Part shown: piece by piece, positions 48,797 through 60,210 of the stretch
Position numbering within the stretch: the stretch's first letter is position 1
Layout: each line of letters opens with the position of its first letter
Assembly (NCBI GenBank): GCA_032622095.1
Contig: CP136065.1
Coordinates: forward strand, 214,254,151-214,318,150
DNA length: 64,000 bases
From: Siphonodentalium dalli
Lineage: Eukaryota; Mollusca; Scaphopoda; Gadilida; Siphonodentaliidae
Direction: 5' to 3'
Made by a program: the position numbers and the translations under genes
The notes under the pieces: model-generated
What the model was told of the DNA's origin: nothing
Databases searched by the model: none
What the model saw: only the letters and a program-made list of their open reading frames with translations

Positions 48797-50664
48797 GTAG
48801 TGTAGTGACTTAGCGTTTTTTTGGAACGGACTGGCCAAAAGTGCCATTTTTTTATATTTTGTCAAGTTATGTGTGCTCTTTCGGAAAGTGAATTAGAAAC
48901 AGGTTTCTGATCAATATTAACCCTTGTTTCCAGTATAAATCCAAGATGGCGGTCAAATTCAATCATTATTTCACCCTGACGTTCCAACTGGTATAAAATT
49001 TGAGGCGCATGTATAATAAAGGCGTCATTCAACCTGACATTGTCATATTTTGAAGATAGTAGCAACCCAGTCTGACCAAATTGGAAATTTATCACTTTTT
49101 GTACCAAAAACATGCAATTTTGTAATATAATCATTCTCGTTTCAATTATTTCGGAATAATAAACAGACAATTTCTCAAAAATGTTTCAGTGTAGATCAAA
49201 GGTTAAGGTCTTTTTTGGCATTTTTGGACATGTATACTCTAATAAAAACATACAATATCTAGGACACATTCTTAACCGTATTTTTAGAAATTTTGGATTA
49301 TGTTACCCCTCACCCCAAAAATCATGAAATATTGTTTTTGTGATAAGCATCCGATAGAACATGGATGAGAATCTATAAAGGACACTATTTGATCACATTT
49401 CTAAATACTGCAATGGCAATTACATACACAATGATCAAAGTTGAAATATAACATCTTTTTCGACAAAACATATGCAATTTTGTAAGAAAATCCTCTTCAT
49501 TTCAAATATTTTGGTCCAATAAATGGTCATTTACTCATAGGACATTTGCGATAGTTCACAATGTTCGGTCTTATATGTTTTGGACATATATACTGAAAAC
49601 GAGGAATACATTGTATGTGTTTAATATGTAACAACGTTTCAGAAAACTTGGTTTATGTTACCCCTCACCCCAAAAATCACGAAAATGTGACTTGTTGTAA
49701 GGATTCAATAAATCTTTGGTTAAATCTTATAAAGCGAGTTTGTCGATCGCAATTCGTCATATATTATAATGTAACAATCTCATTGTGAGTATACTGTTGA
49801 AATTACCAAATTTTCTGAAACGTTGTTACATATTAACCACAGAAAATGTATTCATATGTTTTCAGTATATATGTCCAAAACATTTAAGACCAAACATTTT
49901 GAACTATCGCAAATATCCTATGTGTAAATGACCATTTATTGGACCAAAATATTTGAAATGACGAGGAATTTCTTACCAAATTGCATATTTTAGTCGAAAA
50001 AGTTGTAAATTTCAACTTTGGTCATTGTGTGTGTAATTGAAATTACAGTATTTAGAAATGTGATCGAATAGTGTCCTTTATAGATTCTCATCCATGTTCT
50101 ATCGGATGCTTATCACAAAACAACATTTCATGATTTTTGGGGTGAGGGGTAACATAATCCAAAATGTCTAAAATATGGTTACGAATTTGTCCTAGATGTT
50201 GTATATTTTGTTTGCAGTATATATTTCTGAAATTTTTAAGATCTTAACCTTTGATCTGCACTGAAATAGGTTTCAGAAATTGTCTGTTTATTATTCCGAA
50301 ATAATTGAAACGAGAATGATTTTATGACAAAATTTCATGCTTTTGGTCCAAAAAGTGATAATTTTCAAATTTGGTCAGCCTGGATTGCAAATATCTTCAA
50401 AATATGACAATGCCGGATGGAATGACGCCTTTATTATGCATGTGCCTTAAATTGTATACCAGTTGGAACGTCATGGTGAAATAATGATTTCATTTGGCCG
50501 TCATCTTGGATTTATAATGGAAACAAGGGTTAATATTGATCAGAAACCTGTTTCTAGTTCACTTTCTGAAAGAGTACACCTAACTTGACATACTATAAAA
50601 AAATGGCACTTTTGGCCAGTCCGTTCCAATATGACACAATTTTGTCGCCAAGTCACTACACTAC
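48797..50664. repeat. 1.87-kb inverted repeat (foldback)
   Basis: The left arm (GTAGTGTAGTGACTTAGCG, GGAACGGACTGGCCAAAAGT, ACCCTTGTTTCC, CCAAGATGGCGGTCAA) is repeated inverted at the right (to CACTACACTAC at 50664). The arms are about 860 and 860 bp, with a spacer of about 150 bp at 49655-49804. Similarity is about 80-85% by eye. Frames in it are short and not conserved between arms. Confidence 0.88.
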
Positions 50665-52290
50665 CGATCATAGTATCCAGTAGACAGATAGCTATGTTAT
50701 ATTTCCAAACGAAGACAGCTCAAGATAACACAACGATGTCGTTCATTGTCGCGCAATGTGACATGAAAAATGCCATGACCATGAATGATGCCATACTAAA
50801 ATCCTCATTCAATAAGGCACCTACTGTGCCTAACAATTCACACTCATAATGTTAAGCGGAGTTTATCAACAGACTATGTTTGGCCAAGATTTCCCGCTAC
50901 AAGAAATTAGTGACGTTTTCACCAAATTTACAACTTAGCGTCAGCCGTTTACACGGGAAATTGTAGTTATATTAGCAAACATGTTACGCCCTCCAAGACG
51001 CGCGAATCGCATGGTCACCCAGATCCTTACAACGTTATGCGCTACCAGCGTAAACGTGTTTTAAATGTTTGTCCCCGGCAGCTCTAACAAGATCTGATAT
51101 TACTCCGTCTGCCGGCTAACATATTTGACACTTTTAAAGAGCGTTTGTTTTCTTTCGAAGAAAGTAAGTAGAAAGCCAAATACCAGCAACATGTGGGAAA
51201 TTCAAACATTAGCAAGCTATAGTGTTAGTGATCTTAGAGAGCTTTTAAAAAAAAAAAAAAAATTCCCGGAAGAGATGATTTTTAGAGTTAAAGTTATGTT
51301 GTTAAACGGACATTGCTCATTCGAACCTCCACATTGTTTTCTACGTAATTTGGAGCGATGGATACGATATGTCGATAAATAAACGAACTATTTATATATC
51401 GGCTTCATGTGCTCTGAAAAACACTTGCCATAGTCACAGCCATTTTTCAACTTTTCGCCAGAAGTCAGACAAACGATCTTTGTTGCTACCATGTCAGGAA
51501 TAGCTAGACTACCACGGAACGCTCTTTTCTGTTCCATGTCGCGCAAATGACGGTTTTTTGTTTGGGACCCAAACACCGTATTCACAGTTGTATTTTTCAT
51601 TACTTCAATGTGTCATTTTGGCTTACATAATGTTCGTAGAAAGGTAGTTCATATATTTATCGACCTATTTCGATACTGAGAATAATTCAAACGCGAATAA
51701 TATTATGTGTATTTTGGAGAGAAAACCTCCATGTCGCTTTAATGTTAGATGTGACAGCATGGCGTAGATCGGATCTCAAACTAGACAGAACAGATGTAAA
51801 GCATATTTCCCATGGTAGCGTATAACTTCGTAAAGTTTGTGACAATGACTTGCATGTTATTGACATTTACAAAATTTCGCATTAAATATGTGATACAGTG
51901 TCAATAATTGGGTAAGTAGAAAGCTAAATGCCAGCAACGTGTGGAACATTCAAACATTTATAGCAAGCTATACTGTTAGTGAATGGAAAATTTTGGTAAC
52001 TTTCTTCAAATGGCAAAAAAAAACCCAACAGGGCGATAATTGCCAGATGGCAAGCAACCAGAATCTTAATGGGTACACATAGTACTATATATAGCAATAT
52101 CATAACCACCAATATTCCGTATAGGGGAGGGGGTCTACAGCTGGATCAAGGTCTATAATATGTATATATATATATATATATATAGACGGGCTATACTTAC
52201 TATATGTGCATATTTGTTCGAGCGGAGGTATCGAGACATTTTGAACCTTCAACGATGACATTCTGTACATTCTGTATATATCACTGCATT
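50665..52290. other. No gene recognised; contains a short direct duplication
   Basis: GTAAGTAGAAAGC, CAGCAAC and AGCAAGCTATA are shared by 51167-51232 and 51910-51980. The 85-codon plus frame 51125-51382 runs through a run of 17 A and is not preserved in the other copy. A minus frame (51388-51600) is also unrecognised. Confidence 0.45.
52157..52183. repeat. (TA)n microsatellite
   Basis: Short TA run. Confidence 0.9.
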
Positions 52291-52295
52291 TTCTC

Positions 52296-52368
52296 TCTAT
52301 ATATTTGAACCAGATCATGTGAAGCGCCTAGGGCCCGTCATCACGGGGATAGGCGCTATACAAGAACA

Positions 52369-52424
<56 letters not shown>
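52296..52424 (+). mobile_element. Retroelement 3' tail with (ATT)n repeat
   Basis: GTGAAGCGCCTAGGGCC...GGGATAGGCGCTATACAAG followed by (ATT)n at 52370-52424 is the common 3' signature of CR1/L2-type LINEs and their SINEs. It ends directly at the splice donor of exon 52432-52576, which is on the opposite strand. Confidence 0.7.
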
Positions 52425-52427
<3 letters not shown>

Positions 52428-52431
52428 TTAC

Positions 52432-52576
52432 TTGCAAGCAATATCTCTAAGATCGTTAATCCTGACGTTTTGTTGTCGCTGTAGAATGGATAGATGGTCG
52501 ACAGCCTGGTTAAAATCCTGGAAGCAGCGTCCGACCTCTGGTGTATTCAGCACACAGTCAATACGATCCTCAATCT
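52432..52576 (-). CDS. Internal exon of the Cys-repeat surface protein
   Basis: The acceptor CTGTGTTTGTAG precedes 52576 and an ideal donor CAA|GTAAGT follows 52432. The exon is 2 nt, 47 codons, 2 nt: IEDRIDCVLNTPEVGRC, then FNQAVDHLSILQRQQNVRIN and DLRDIAC. The pattern is C, nine residues, C, about 29 residues, C. It parallels 58107-58257, which likewise ends F/LR-x-I-x-C just before its donor. Its entry phase fits exon 55951-56087 (junction Glu) and its exit fits exon 44802-45024 (junction Asn). The donor lies directly against an (ATT)n-tailed retroelement end, so only the first few intron bases are non-repeat. Confidence 0.72.
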
Positions 52577-53129
52577 CTACAAACACAGATACAGATGGAC
52601 AAATACAGATGTTGAGCTACGAATTTGAAGTAAGTGTGTGAATGCAGTGGGTGATGAATACCACTTTGTCTTGATCTGCGATTCTCTTACTGAAGTACAT
52701 TGACGCATATTTTTATTCGAAACCAAATGGATTTAAGTTGTACGAATTGTTTAACTCTGGTCATGAAAATATAAATGATGGTCTTGCACTATATATCAAA
52801 CACGCTAGGGGAAATATGTGGTGACTTATACAGCAATCATGATTATAATTGGATTCACATTTAAATAACAAAACAAAAAATATCATACATTTTTTTTATC
52901 CAAGCTCATTTATTGATGAATACCATCACATGTTATTACTTGTCTATATGTAAGTATCTCTTATGTCAACTGTGATAAAGAGAGATGTTAATAAACTTGA
53001 ACTTGAACAAACATAGGAGGAAATGTCAAGTTCACTGCAGCTCGAGTGGAATGTCATTATTGGATCACACACTCTTACTTTTCAATATAAATACATGTAT
53101 ACGGATGATGCACCCGCACAGTTTTTTGA

Positions 53130-53541
53130 CCCTGTGCCAATGCATTCTCTTATATATGCGAGTCGACCATAGGTCGCCTCGCATATATAAGAGAATGCAT
53201 TGGCCTAACAATTTTTTACAATTTTAATATATTTTTCTTGTATTTTTAACAATTTTATAATTTCACCCATACAGAGCCCCAGACAAACATGAGCAGACGA
53301 CACTCTTCTATATGCTTCTATATATGTGTGGGGCTCCCTGCAGGGTAATGGATGTTTTTTATTTTATGTCCTAAAAATTGTAAGAAACTTTTATTTTTTT
53401 AAAATGATAAAAAATTGTTAGGCCAATGCATTCTCTTATATATGCGAGGCGACCTATGGTCGACTCGCATATATAAGAGAATGCATTGGCACAGGGTAGA
53501 AAAATCTCGACTTACGACTGGATTTGATATGGCAGGTCACA
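53130..53541. mobile_element. MITE with paired 67-nt hairpins, left end truncated
   Basis: Hairpins at 53137-53203 and 53423-53489 form inverted ends around a spacer containing ACAGAGCCCCAGACAAACAT. The right end continues through CGACTTACGACTGGATTT to GGTCAC. The matching left terminus is missing compared with the copy at 56785. An imperfect direct repeat (GATGATGCAC..GCACAGTT left, GATGATGCACACACACAGTT right) flanks it. Confidence 0.8.
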
Positions 53542-53710
53542 TATATATATTATGAATGATGCACACACACAGTTGTATCCCAGAAGTACTCATTTAAAGA
53601 TGTATTCAGGATTCCAGACAGCAAATTACAACAACAAAAACATAAAAATCAAATTTAACATGGTTATTTACTTTGTTCTGTTGAACACATTTTGAAAACC
53701 AAATATGGCA

Positions 53711-54170
53711 ATTAAAGATGCATAATCCGAATTAACGCTCCCAAATGACTTTCTTTTGCTTCAGAGTGAAAAATATTTGATTCGAGTCGAGGAACCCACC
53801 CATCAAAGCTCGGAGTGATAAGATATCGATATTTGAATTTTGATATTTCTCGAAATGTGTAATTATTTGTGGCTCAGAAAAGAGTCGTCAAACCGACTGT
53901 CTCGGACAAAATTACGGATGTAGATGGATAACTCTAAAATCAAGTGGTACTACGGCCAAATGGCGTGATACGCAACTGATAATACGGCCATTGAACAACA
54001 TGTTGATAAATTACACGTTTTGGGAACTTTTATACCATAGTTGATAGTGGTTAGCATTATTTTGTTTGCAATCAATCGATTCTGATAATTATAGCGTATT
54101 TTGAAGAAATGTTGTTGTTGTTGTAACTTGATGCTATGGGGACCATCTGATCGGATTGAGTACCTTTAAA
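53711..54170. mobile_element. MITE of the GGTACTCAATCCGAT family (copy 3)
   Basis: The right end ATCGGATTGAGTACCTTTAA is clear. The left end is diverged (ATTAAAGATGCATAATCCGA). The interior includes TCAATCGATTCTGAT and GATGCTATGGGGACC like the other copies. Confidence 0.65.
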
Positions 54171-55950
54171 CAAGACATAATAATACCAAAAACATATCAT
54201 TGTTATTCATAAATTAGCAATTTTTTTTTTATATATAACTATATGAAATAATTGCATAGAATATTCAATATCAACAAAATAATGTCTTTCTTCAATCACT
54301 TCTTGTTCCAAACTTGTTATTACATACACTATAATTGATGTATGATGTAAACTTGTTTTTGTAAAAAAATAGCCGGGGACCCTTAATACACCTTTACTGG
54401 TTAGTTCACGAAATGAGACTAACGAAATAACTACCACATGCATGCAATGGCAGTTCAACGGTAAACACCAAGGGAGAGTTCCATGCCCTCGATACGCTGG
54501 TCAGATCACTGCCACCACGTATATAATGTAAGTATCTCTTACATTTTTATTAATAGTTTTTCGCGTTTCGCAGTATAGAGAAAAACATTTGTCTTGGCGA
54601 CACTGGTTAACATAATTAAATAGCGCGGGAAACGGTGGGTTTCCGTGATTGGGTGTAATTATGTTTGTTTATGAACACGTGACGAGGTAACAGCTTAGTG
54701 ATAACAAAGCGGGGTCACGTGTACATGAATCAGATTCACTTCTAGCATAACGTTCGTCCCGCCAACTTCCTAACACATTTTATTTTAGAAATTTGTGTTC
54801 AATATAAGCTAAAGAATGTTACAATCAAATATTCTATTTGTCAATATTCGACAAACTTCAAAACGGGTTTTGGAATTTGGATGCACAGTACAATATATAA
54901 TAGTAATGTGGGGGTAATGTTGCATTGCTTAAGACGTTTTGTCAAAATTAAACGAGGTGTTAAGAAAATCTAGATTATCGGGTTAAAAGCGCATAGAAAG
55001 TTCTCGTGCCAAAAAATCAGAGGTTTATTAAAGATTTATATATTGTGTGGACGTCATTGGTATTCATGTCATGTTGGCCCCAAGCTTTTCTTTCTCAAGG
55101 AATATTCAAGATAGCAGGCGCTATATATTCATGGAAAGACGAGTTTTCACACGGAAGTGAATTCAATCAAATTGTCATATTTGTATTCCCGAATAGTCCA
55201 TAGAGAAATTATAATATATTTCAAAACCTGAATTCATTTGTCTGTTCAAGACGATGTCATTTCCAATTTTTCCAAGTTCAATACCGGGTATAATGGAAAG
55301 AAAATTAAATCATTGTCGGTCAAAGATTGGGGTCCATGCCAACATGAATATACACATTAATATTGAGATGAAGACCAGCATTTCACCCTGCAGACGGGCT
55401 TCACAAAGGCTCTGGTTACAGATTTCCGTCATTAAAAAAAATATATATATAATCAGAATGGCGGTTTTTTTTCTGGCCGGTGGGGACGCCGTCGTTACTG
55501 GGGCTGTACGTGTTGGTTCAACGTGGTCAGGCCTACCATTGTGCGATCAGAGAAATACACGAGAGAGTCGCTCGTCGTGGCTAGTTTCCAAACATAATTG
55601 GGTGTTTGTTATTTTTTCCAGTGGAGGGAAGACTTCAGATTTTTGGCGGTAACCGTTCATTCTAAATTAAACTGAGAACCTAAACTGTCCTTATTCATAT
55701 TTGAAATTGACCGGTTCAAATCAAAGTGTCCGTTATATTTGCGGCCGTGCATGGCTACGAAGTATGAGGAATATTGCAAGAGTAACTTTCTGGAAAAAAC
55801 TCGGGGTTCCATGAATGACCCTTGATCATAACATTTTGTAAAACAGCAAATAACTTGAAAAGGTGGCGACTTTCATCTGTTGGTGAATCATTCGAATAAG
55901 AGTGGTCCCATTAAATTCCGGCTGAACATTTTGCCGTGTGTACAACTCAC
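54171..55950. other. Intron of the Cys-repeat gene, no firm feature
   Basis: A minus-strand open stretch near 55330-55660 encodes a Pro/Thr-rich segment followed by two hydrophobic segments and a stop (MLVFISILMCIFMLAW). An in-frame TGA and poor splice sites make it uncertain. Confidence 0.4.
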
Positions 55951-56087
55951 CATCTATATTTTCACACAACCTTCTATAGGCGTCCCTCATATGATCGCCA
56001 TCGAATATCAGACTTAGGAAGAAGTCTGCTGGGTCACGTGATGCATTCAGTCGACGCTCGAAGCACTGCACGTAGTTCTCGAATGAC
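55951..56087 (-). CDS. Internal exon of the Cys-repeat surface protein
   Basis: The acceptor ATGCTTATTTCAAG precedes 56087 and a consensus donor GATG|GTGAGT follows 55951. The exon has 1 nt, 45 codons, 1 nt: SFENYVQCFERRLNASRDP, then FFLSLIFDGDHMRDAYRRLC and ENID. It is the second type of exon in this gene (Cys near the start, Cys near the end, helical between) and corresponds in position to the start of the terminal exon. Entry completes an Arg codon with the 2-nt end of exon 58107-58257, and exit completes a Glu codon with exon 52432-52576. A potential N-glycosylation site (NAS) fits an extracellular location. Confidence 0.72.
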
Positions 56088-56784
56088 CTTGAAATAAGCA
56101 TAGGAACTACGTGAAGGTTAAATGTCATGAAGTTTTAGCTCTTGTAGCGAATTTCGGAATATTGATGAGAAACATTATTATGGATTTATTCATCTAAAAT
56201 TTTATCAAATTCCTGCTGAATTCGACTATTTCGTAGGTCGGATTCGACTCTTTCGCATGTCGGATTCGTCTGTTTCGTATGGCGGGTTCAAATGTTTCGT
56301 ATGTCGGATTAGACTGCATGATGGGTCCCGTTTCCACTGGATTTTTATTTACAATTTATTCGGCCATTTAAAGCCCAAATTCTCGACGCACGATGGTCTA
56401 TTAATTACATTTATAATCTGAAATTTCCTGTGTTTAAGTTGATACCAGGCAAATAAAAATGCATTACGGAATTCGCCGCTTAAACATCTGAAAATTGCAC
56501 CCATCAGCATCATGAATCAGAATCAAAGCGTCACGAAAATCACTAAAACCCAAAGCATGAAATAAAATAAAACAAAAATAAGAACTGGTTTAATATGCAT
56601 TTCCTTATAATATTTACCAAAATTTGTGAGACTTACTGTCTTGATTATTGCAATTATCTGATCTGATATGAACATCGTACGTCCCAATTGTGCTTATTTC
56701 ATAAAAAATACAATATGGCAAATTCAGCCAAATTAGTATGATCTGGTGCCATGGAACGGATTCGACACACCAAGAAGTATATAT

Positions 56785-57241
56785 GTGATCCGCCATATAA
56801 AATCCAGTCGTAAGTCGGGATTTGTTTTTACATTGTGCCAATGCATTCTCTTATATATGCGAGGCGACCATAGGTCGCCTCGCATATATAAGAGAATGCA
56901 TTGGCCTAACAATTTTTTACAATTTTAATAATTTTTTCTTGTATTTTTAACAATTTTATAATTTCACCCATACAGAGCCCCAGACAAACATGAGCAGACG
57001 ACATTCTTCTATATGCTTCTATATATGTGTGGGGCTCCCTGCAGGGTAATGGATGTTTTTTATTTTATGTCCTAAAAATTGTAAGAAACATTTATTTAAA
57101 AAAAATGATTAAAATTGTTAGGCGAATGCATTCTCTTATATATGCGAGGCGACCTATGGTCGACTCACATACATAAGAGAATACATTGGCACAGGGTAAA
57201 AAAAATCCCGACTTACGACTGGATTTGATATGGCAGGTCAC
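56785..57241. mobile_element. Complete MITE with paired 67-nt hairpins
   Basis: The long TIR begins GTGATCCGCCATATAAAATC and matches its inverse at 57241, through AATCCAGTCGTAAGTCGGGA and the hairpins at 56838-56904 (a perfect 32-bp stem) and 57123-57189. The spacer is nearly identical to that of 53130-53541. It lacks the CCCTTTACCCAACA TIR of the copies at 1369 and 11377. Confidence 0.85.
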
Positions 57242-57394
57242 ATATGCTTATATTAGTCACTTTCAAAATCATTTGTGTTTCCTTGACCCTTTCGTCATTA
57301 AATACTCATTGATGACAATTAAAAATGTTTAGATAATAAGTTCAACCAGGCCGTTTGTTGAACCTGTTGAAGCGATTATTATTTGTCTATAAAG

Positions 57395-57927
57395 GCACAA
57401 ATAAAGTGGCTTATTTTGACCAGGAAGCCTAACATCGACTACGGAATTAGGTGCTTCCGAGAGACTTCCATTAACAACTGGAATAGACTACCAATGGACA
57501 TCCGGAAATGTGCTACTTTCCCCAAATTCAAGTCAAAACTTAAAACTCACTTGTTCGAGATATTATGTTTCAATCTGCCAAAATAGGGTGTTGTTCAAAC
57601 GTAGCTGTTTACCAGAGTCTGTTATGAGCATGCGAGTTTAGACCGTTTAACCCATATATTAACTTTTACTTTCATTTAATTATTCCCTTTTAATTCACCA
57701 TATAATTTTAGCTTTGTTTCAATAGTATATCTTCGAGTATTATAAATGGCCTGTCATTATTGCCTTTACTGCGGTTGATTATTAGGTTAAGTTTGCGTAT
57801 TTTCTAGCTATGTTGTTTGTATATAATTTTATCCATTCGTTATTCACTATTATTTTAGGATATGTGCCATGTTTGTATTGTAAGCGCATTGAAACTAATT
57901 TATTGTATAATGCGTTCTAAATGTATC

Positions 57928-57982
<55 letters not shown>

Positions 57983-57985
57983 TAA
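57395..57985 (+). mobile_element. CR1/Jockey-like LINE 3' end with (AAT)n tail
   Basis: The plus frame ending at 57586 reads IDYGIRCFRETSINNWNRLP, MDIRKCATFPKFKSKLKTHL, FEILCFNLPK and stop. This is the standard WN.LP..IR....L..FK..LK..LF terminus of CR1/Jockey elements. About 340 bp of AT-rich 3' UTR follow and end in TTGTATAATGCG and (AAT)n at 57927-57980. The 5' part is missing. Confidence 0.8.
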
Positions 57986-58106
57986 TCGTAATTTGCGGTA
58001 AATCTCTTGGCTGATCTGCAACGTGTCCTAGTTTCATATCTATTTATAGAATCCCTGGAATCTGTATACAACTGGATCATGTGTGTTTTGTGAGCCCAAC
58101 ACTCAC

Positions 58107-58257
58107 CTGCATATAGCTCTAAACGCGTTGATTGTGACCACTTGCGGTGTGAGAGTTCCCAGGAACTGGTTGTCTATGTTGTTCTGTAACTGTTGGGATA
58201 GACACTGCTGAGCAACCGAGCGCACCTGACATCGCGCGACATCGGAGATGCCGATCA
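58107..58257 (-). CDS. Internal exon of the Cys-repeat surface protein
   Basis: The acceptor GTGATTTCTTTCAG precedes 58257 and the donor GCAG|GTGAGT follows 58107. The exon is 2 nt, 49 codons, 2 nt: IGISDVARCQVRSVAQQC, then LQNNIDNQFLGTLTPQVVTI and NAFRAIC. It has the same architecture as exon 52432-52576: two Cys in the first third, one Cys in the last codon triplet. The 2-nt entry means at least one more exon lies upstream, beyond 58.3 kb, and I did not find it with confidence. The intron side of the acceptor carries a dispersed repeat that is also found upstream of the acceptor at 45025. Confidence 0.72.
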
Positions 58258-58269
58258 CTGAAAGAAATC

Positions 58270-58400
58270 ACAACAAGAAAACCATAGTCAGAAATCGTAA
58301 CGCCCTCAATATCATATTATTAGGCATATATATACATTATAATATAAATTATATTGGTTTCATGAATGCACCACTTCAGAATTCCGTTAAAACAGCTAAT
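58270..58400. repeat. Dispersed repeat (AAAACCATAGTCAGAAAT family), copy 3
   Basis: CAAGAAAACCATAGTCAGAA through ACTTCAGAATTCCGTTAAAA, starting 13 bases upstream of the acceptor of exon 58107-58257. The same end (CAGAATTCCGTTAAAA) is in copy 1. Confidence 0.7.
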
Positions 58401-60210
58401 CCTTCAAATTATTACAACAACTACGGCAAAATATTATCACTTCAGGTTTCGAATTCACCACACCAGAAAGCCTCTAAATGGGGACCAAAAATCTACTAAT
58501 CGGACTATATACACACCCGATACTTCGCAATATGACTTTCAGTCTATGTTCCAAACTGAGACATGCTTCGTCACCAATCTTAGCTGTTATATTATGCATT
58601 GTGGCCCCGCAATAAAATCTTAGAGTGGCACAGCCATTGTTCACACCTAAATATCGAACGAAATTAACGCGGTATAAGATACCCACGGCCATTGTTCACA
58701 CCTAAATATCGAAAGGAATTAACGCGGTTATAAAAGTTGCATACTGCAACAATGAGACATCCGCGAAGATACATCCGCGAATACATACATCCTGCAAAAT
58801 GTCTGACCGGTACGCAATGTAGCAAGTACATTTTAAATCATATTTCTCCCACAAAACATATATAGTCATTCAACTTTAATGAACACTGGCGCAAGACCCA
58901 CCAATGTCATAGAAACTTAGCAGGACCTCTTAATTAATATAGCCATGCAGAGGTGGTCAACATGAATGAAACGGGATTTCCGAAACATTGTCAGGAAAGA
59001 ATGCAGTAGCCAGTAAAGTATTTGACGCCAGTACCAGTAATCTTATGGATACAGCTATAATTTCGTAGGAAGTGCACTTTGCTGTTCCAATATATTGGTA
59101 GATCCATTCTGTGTCAATATTTGAACCGCTGGTCAGAGATAGTGTGGCCATCGTATAGTAGGACCTGGCATATATAATTGATATACTGAAAGAAGAGACT
59201 GGTTATAAACGATGGAGTTGTTTATGTGCTGGCCCTCGTGTGGGGATTTAGACGACGTGAATCCAGTGTGGTGCCAGGCAGCCTTCAATTGCCAGACCAA
59301 GTTATGTTTGAGTGTAGCAGACTGAACCACTCCCGGTTAAACGGTCTAGAAAATTTGCTAGATTTTGATGAGTTCTGCGCTGATGCTGATGTGGGAAATG
59401 ATCCTGCTGGGAAAAAAGACGGTTAATTTGTCTAGCGAGGTCTGGCTAATATGAACAAATCTATGAAAGGCTATTCAAAAACAGATACATTGTAATATAT
59501 TTTAATAACGGTTGTGTTAGTTGATGTCAAAGGACTATACTTGAGATAGGTATTCCTGCCGTTTAGCACGTACCATACTGTGTATATAAAGCCATTATTA
59601 AGATATTCTATAATATATGTTCTTGAATGTTTCGGACTGACTGGCTTGTGCTCAAATCGCGTCGATTAGCCAAATACCGCGAGAATTACAACTTTATTAA
59701 CGCACTTTTTCTTAACAGTATATATCAATTCCCCCACCAACACCATAGACATTTAGCAGCACCTACTGACATCATAGCAAATTAACAGGCCGCTTAACCA
59801 GGAATGCAACCTAATGATGCATGTACAATTGCAAAGACACTTTTTTGTTGGTATAATCCCATGGCATGGTATGTTTGAACGCATCATATTGCCTTGTCTT
59901 GATACAGTGCTCTCGAGTAAATGACAATAAGCGAAAACTCGATCCGTGAAAAAATATCATCGCGTTCGTGTAAACACCACATACAATGAAAAATTCCGTA
60001 CATTGCGATTATGGTTAAGCCACATATATGTTGTGAAGGCATGTGGACAAATACGTTCTGACTTGACGTGTGTTTATGCGAAGTGGACTCCGACTTGTTT
60101 GGTGTTAGAAGAGGTGGTGCTCGCGCGAGATATTTGTCCACACCTCCCTGAAAAAAGGACTCGAGATCCATAATCTTATCTTTCTGTAAACTAAATATGT
60201 GTTATGTTAA
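58401..60210. other. No gene recognised; upstream exons of the Cys-repeat gene expected here or beyond
   Basis: Short frames on both strands, for example a plus frame at 59226-59426 ending LLDFDEFC...PAGKKDG, with no clear splice sites. A tandem partial repeat (CATTGTTCACACCTAAATATCGAA at 58633 and 58691) is present. Confidence 0.45.

Noticed and set aside
51125-51382. 85-codon plus frame with a poly-Lys run
   Set aside because: Runs through 17 consecutive A. The duplicate at 51.91 kb does not keep the frame.
55254-55660. 132-codon plus frame, and a minus frame with two hydrophobic segments
   Set aside because: The plus frame has no recognisable domain. The minus frame has an in-frame stop and a poor acceptor. 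Kept only as a note.
59226-59426. 66-codon plus frame ending DEFCADADVGNDPAGKKDG
   Set aside because: Some resemblance to the Cys modules, but it is on the opposite strand, lacks splice sites and has competing open frames.
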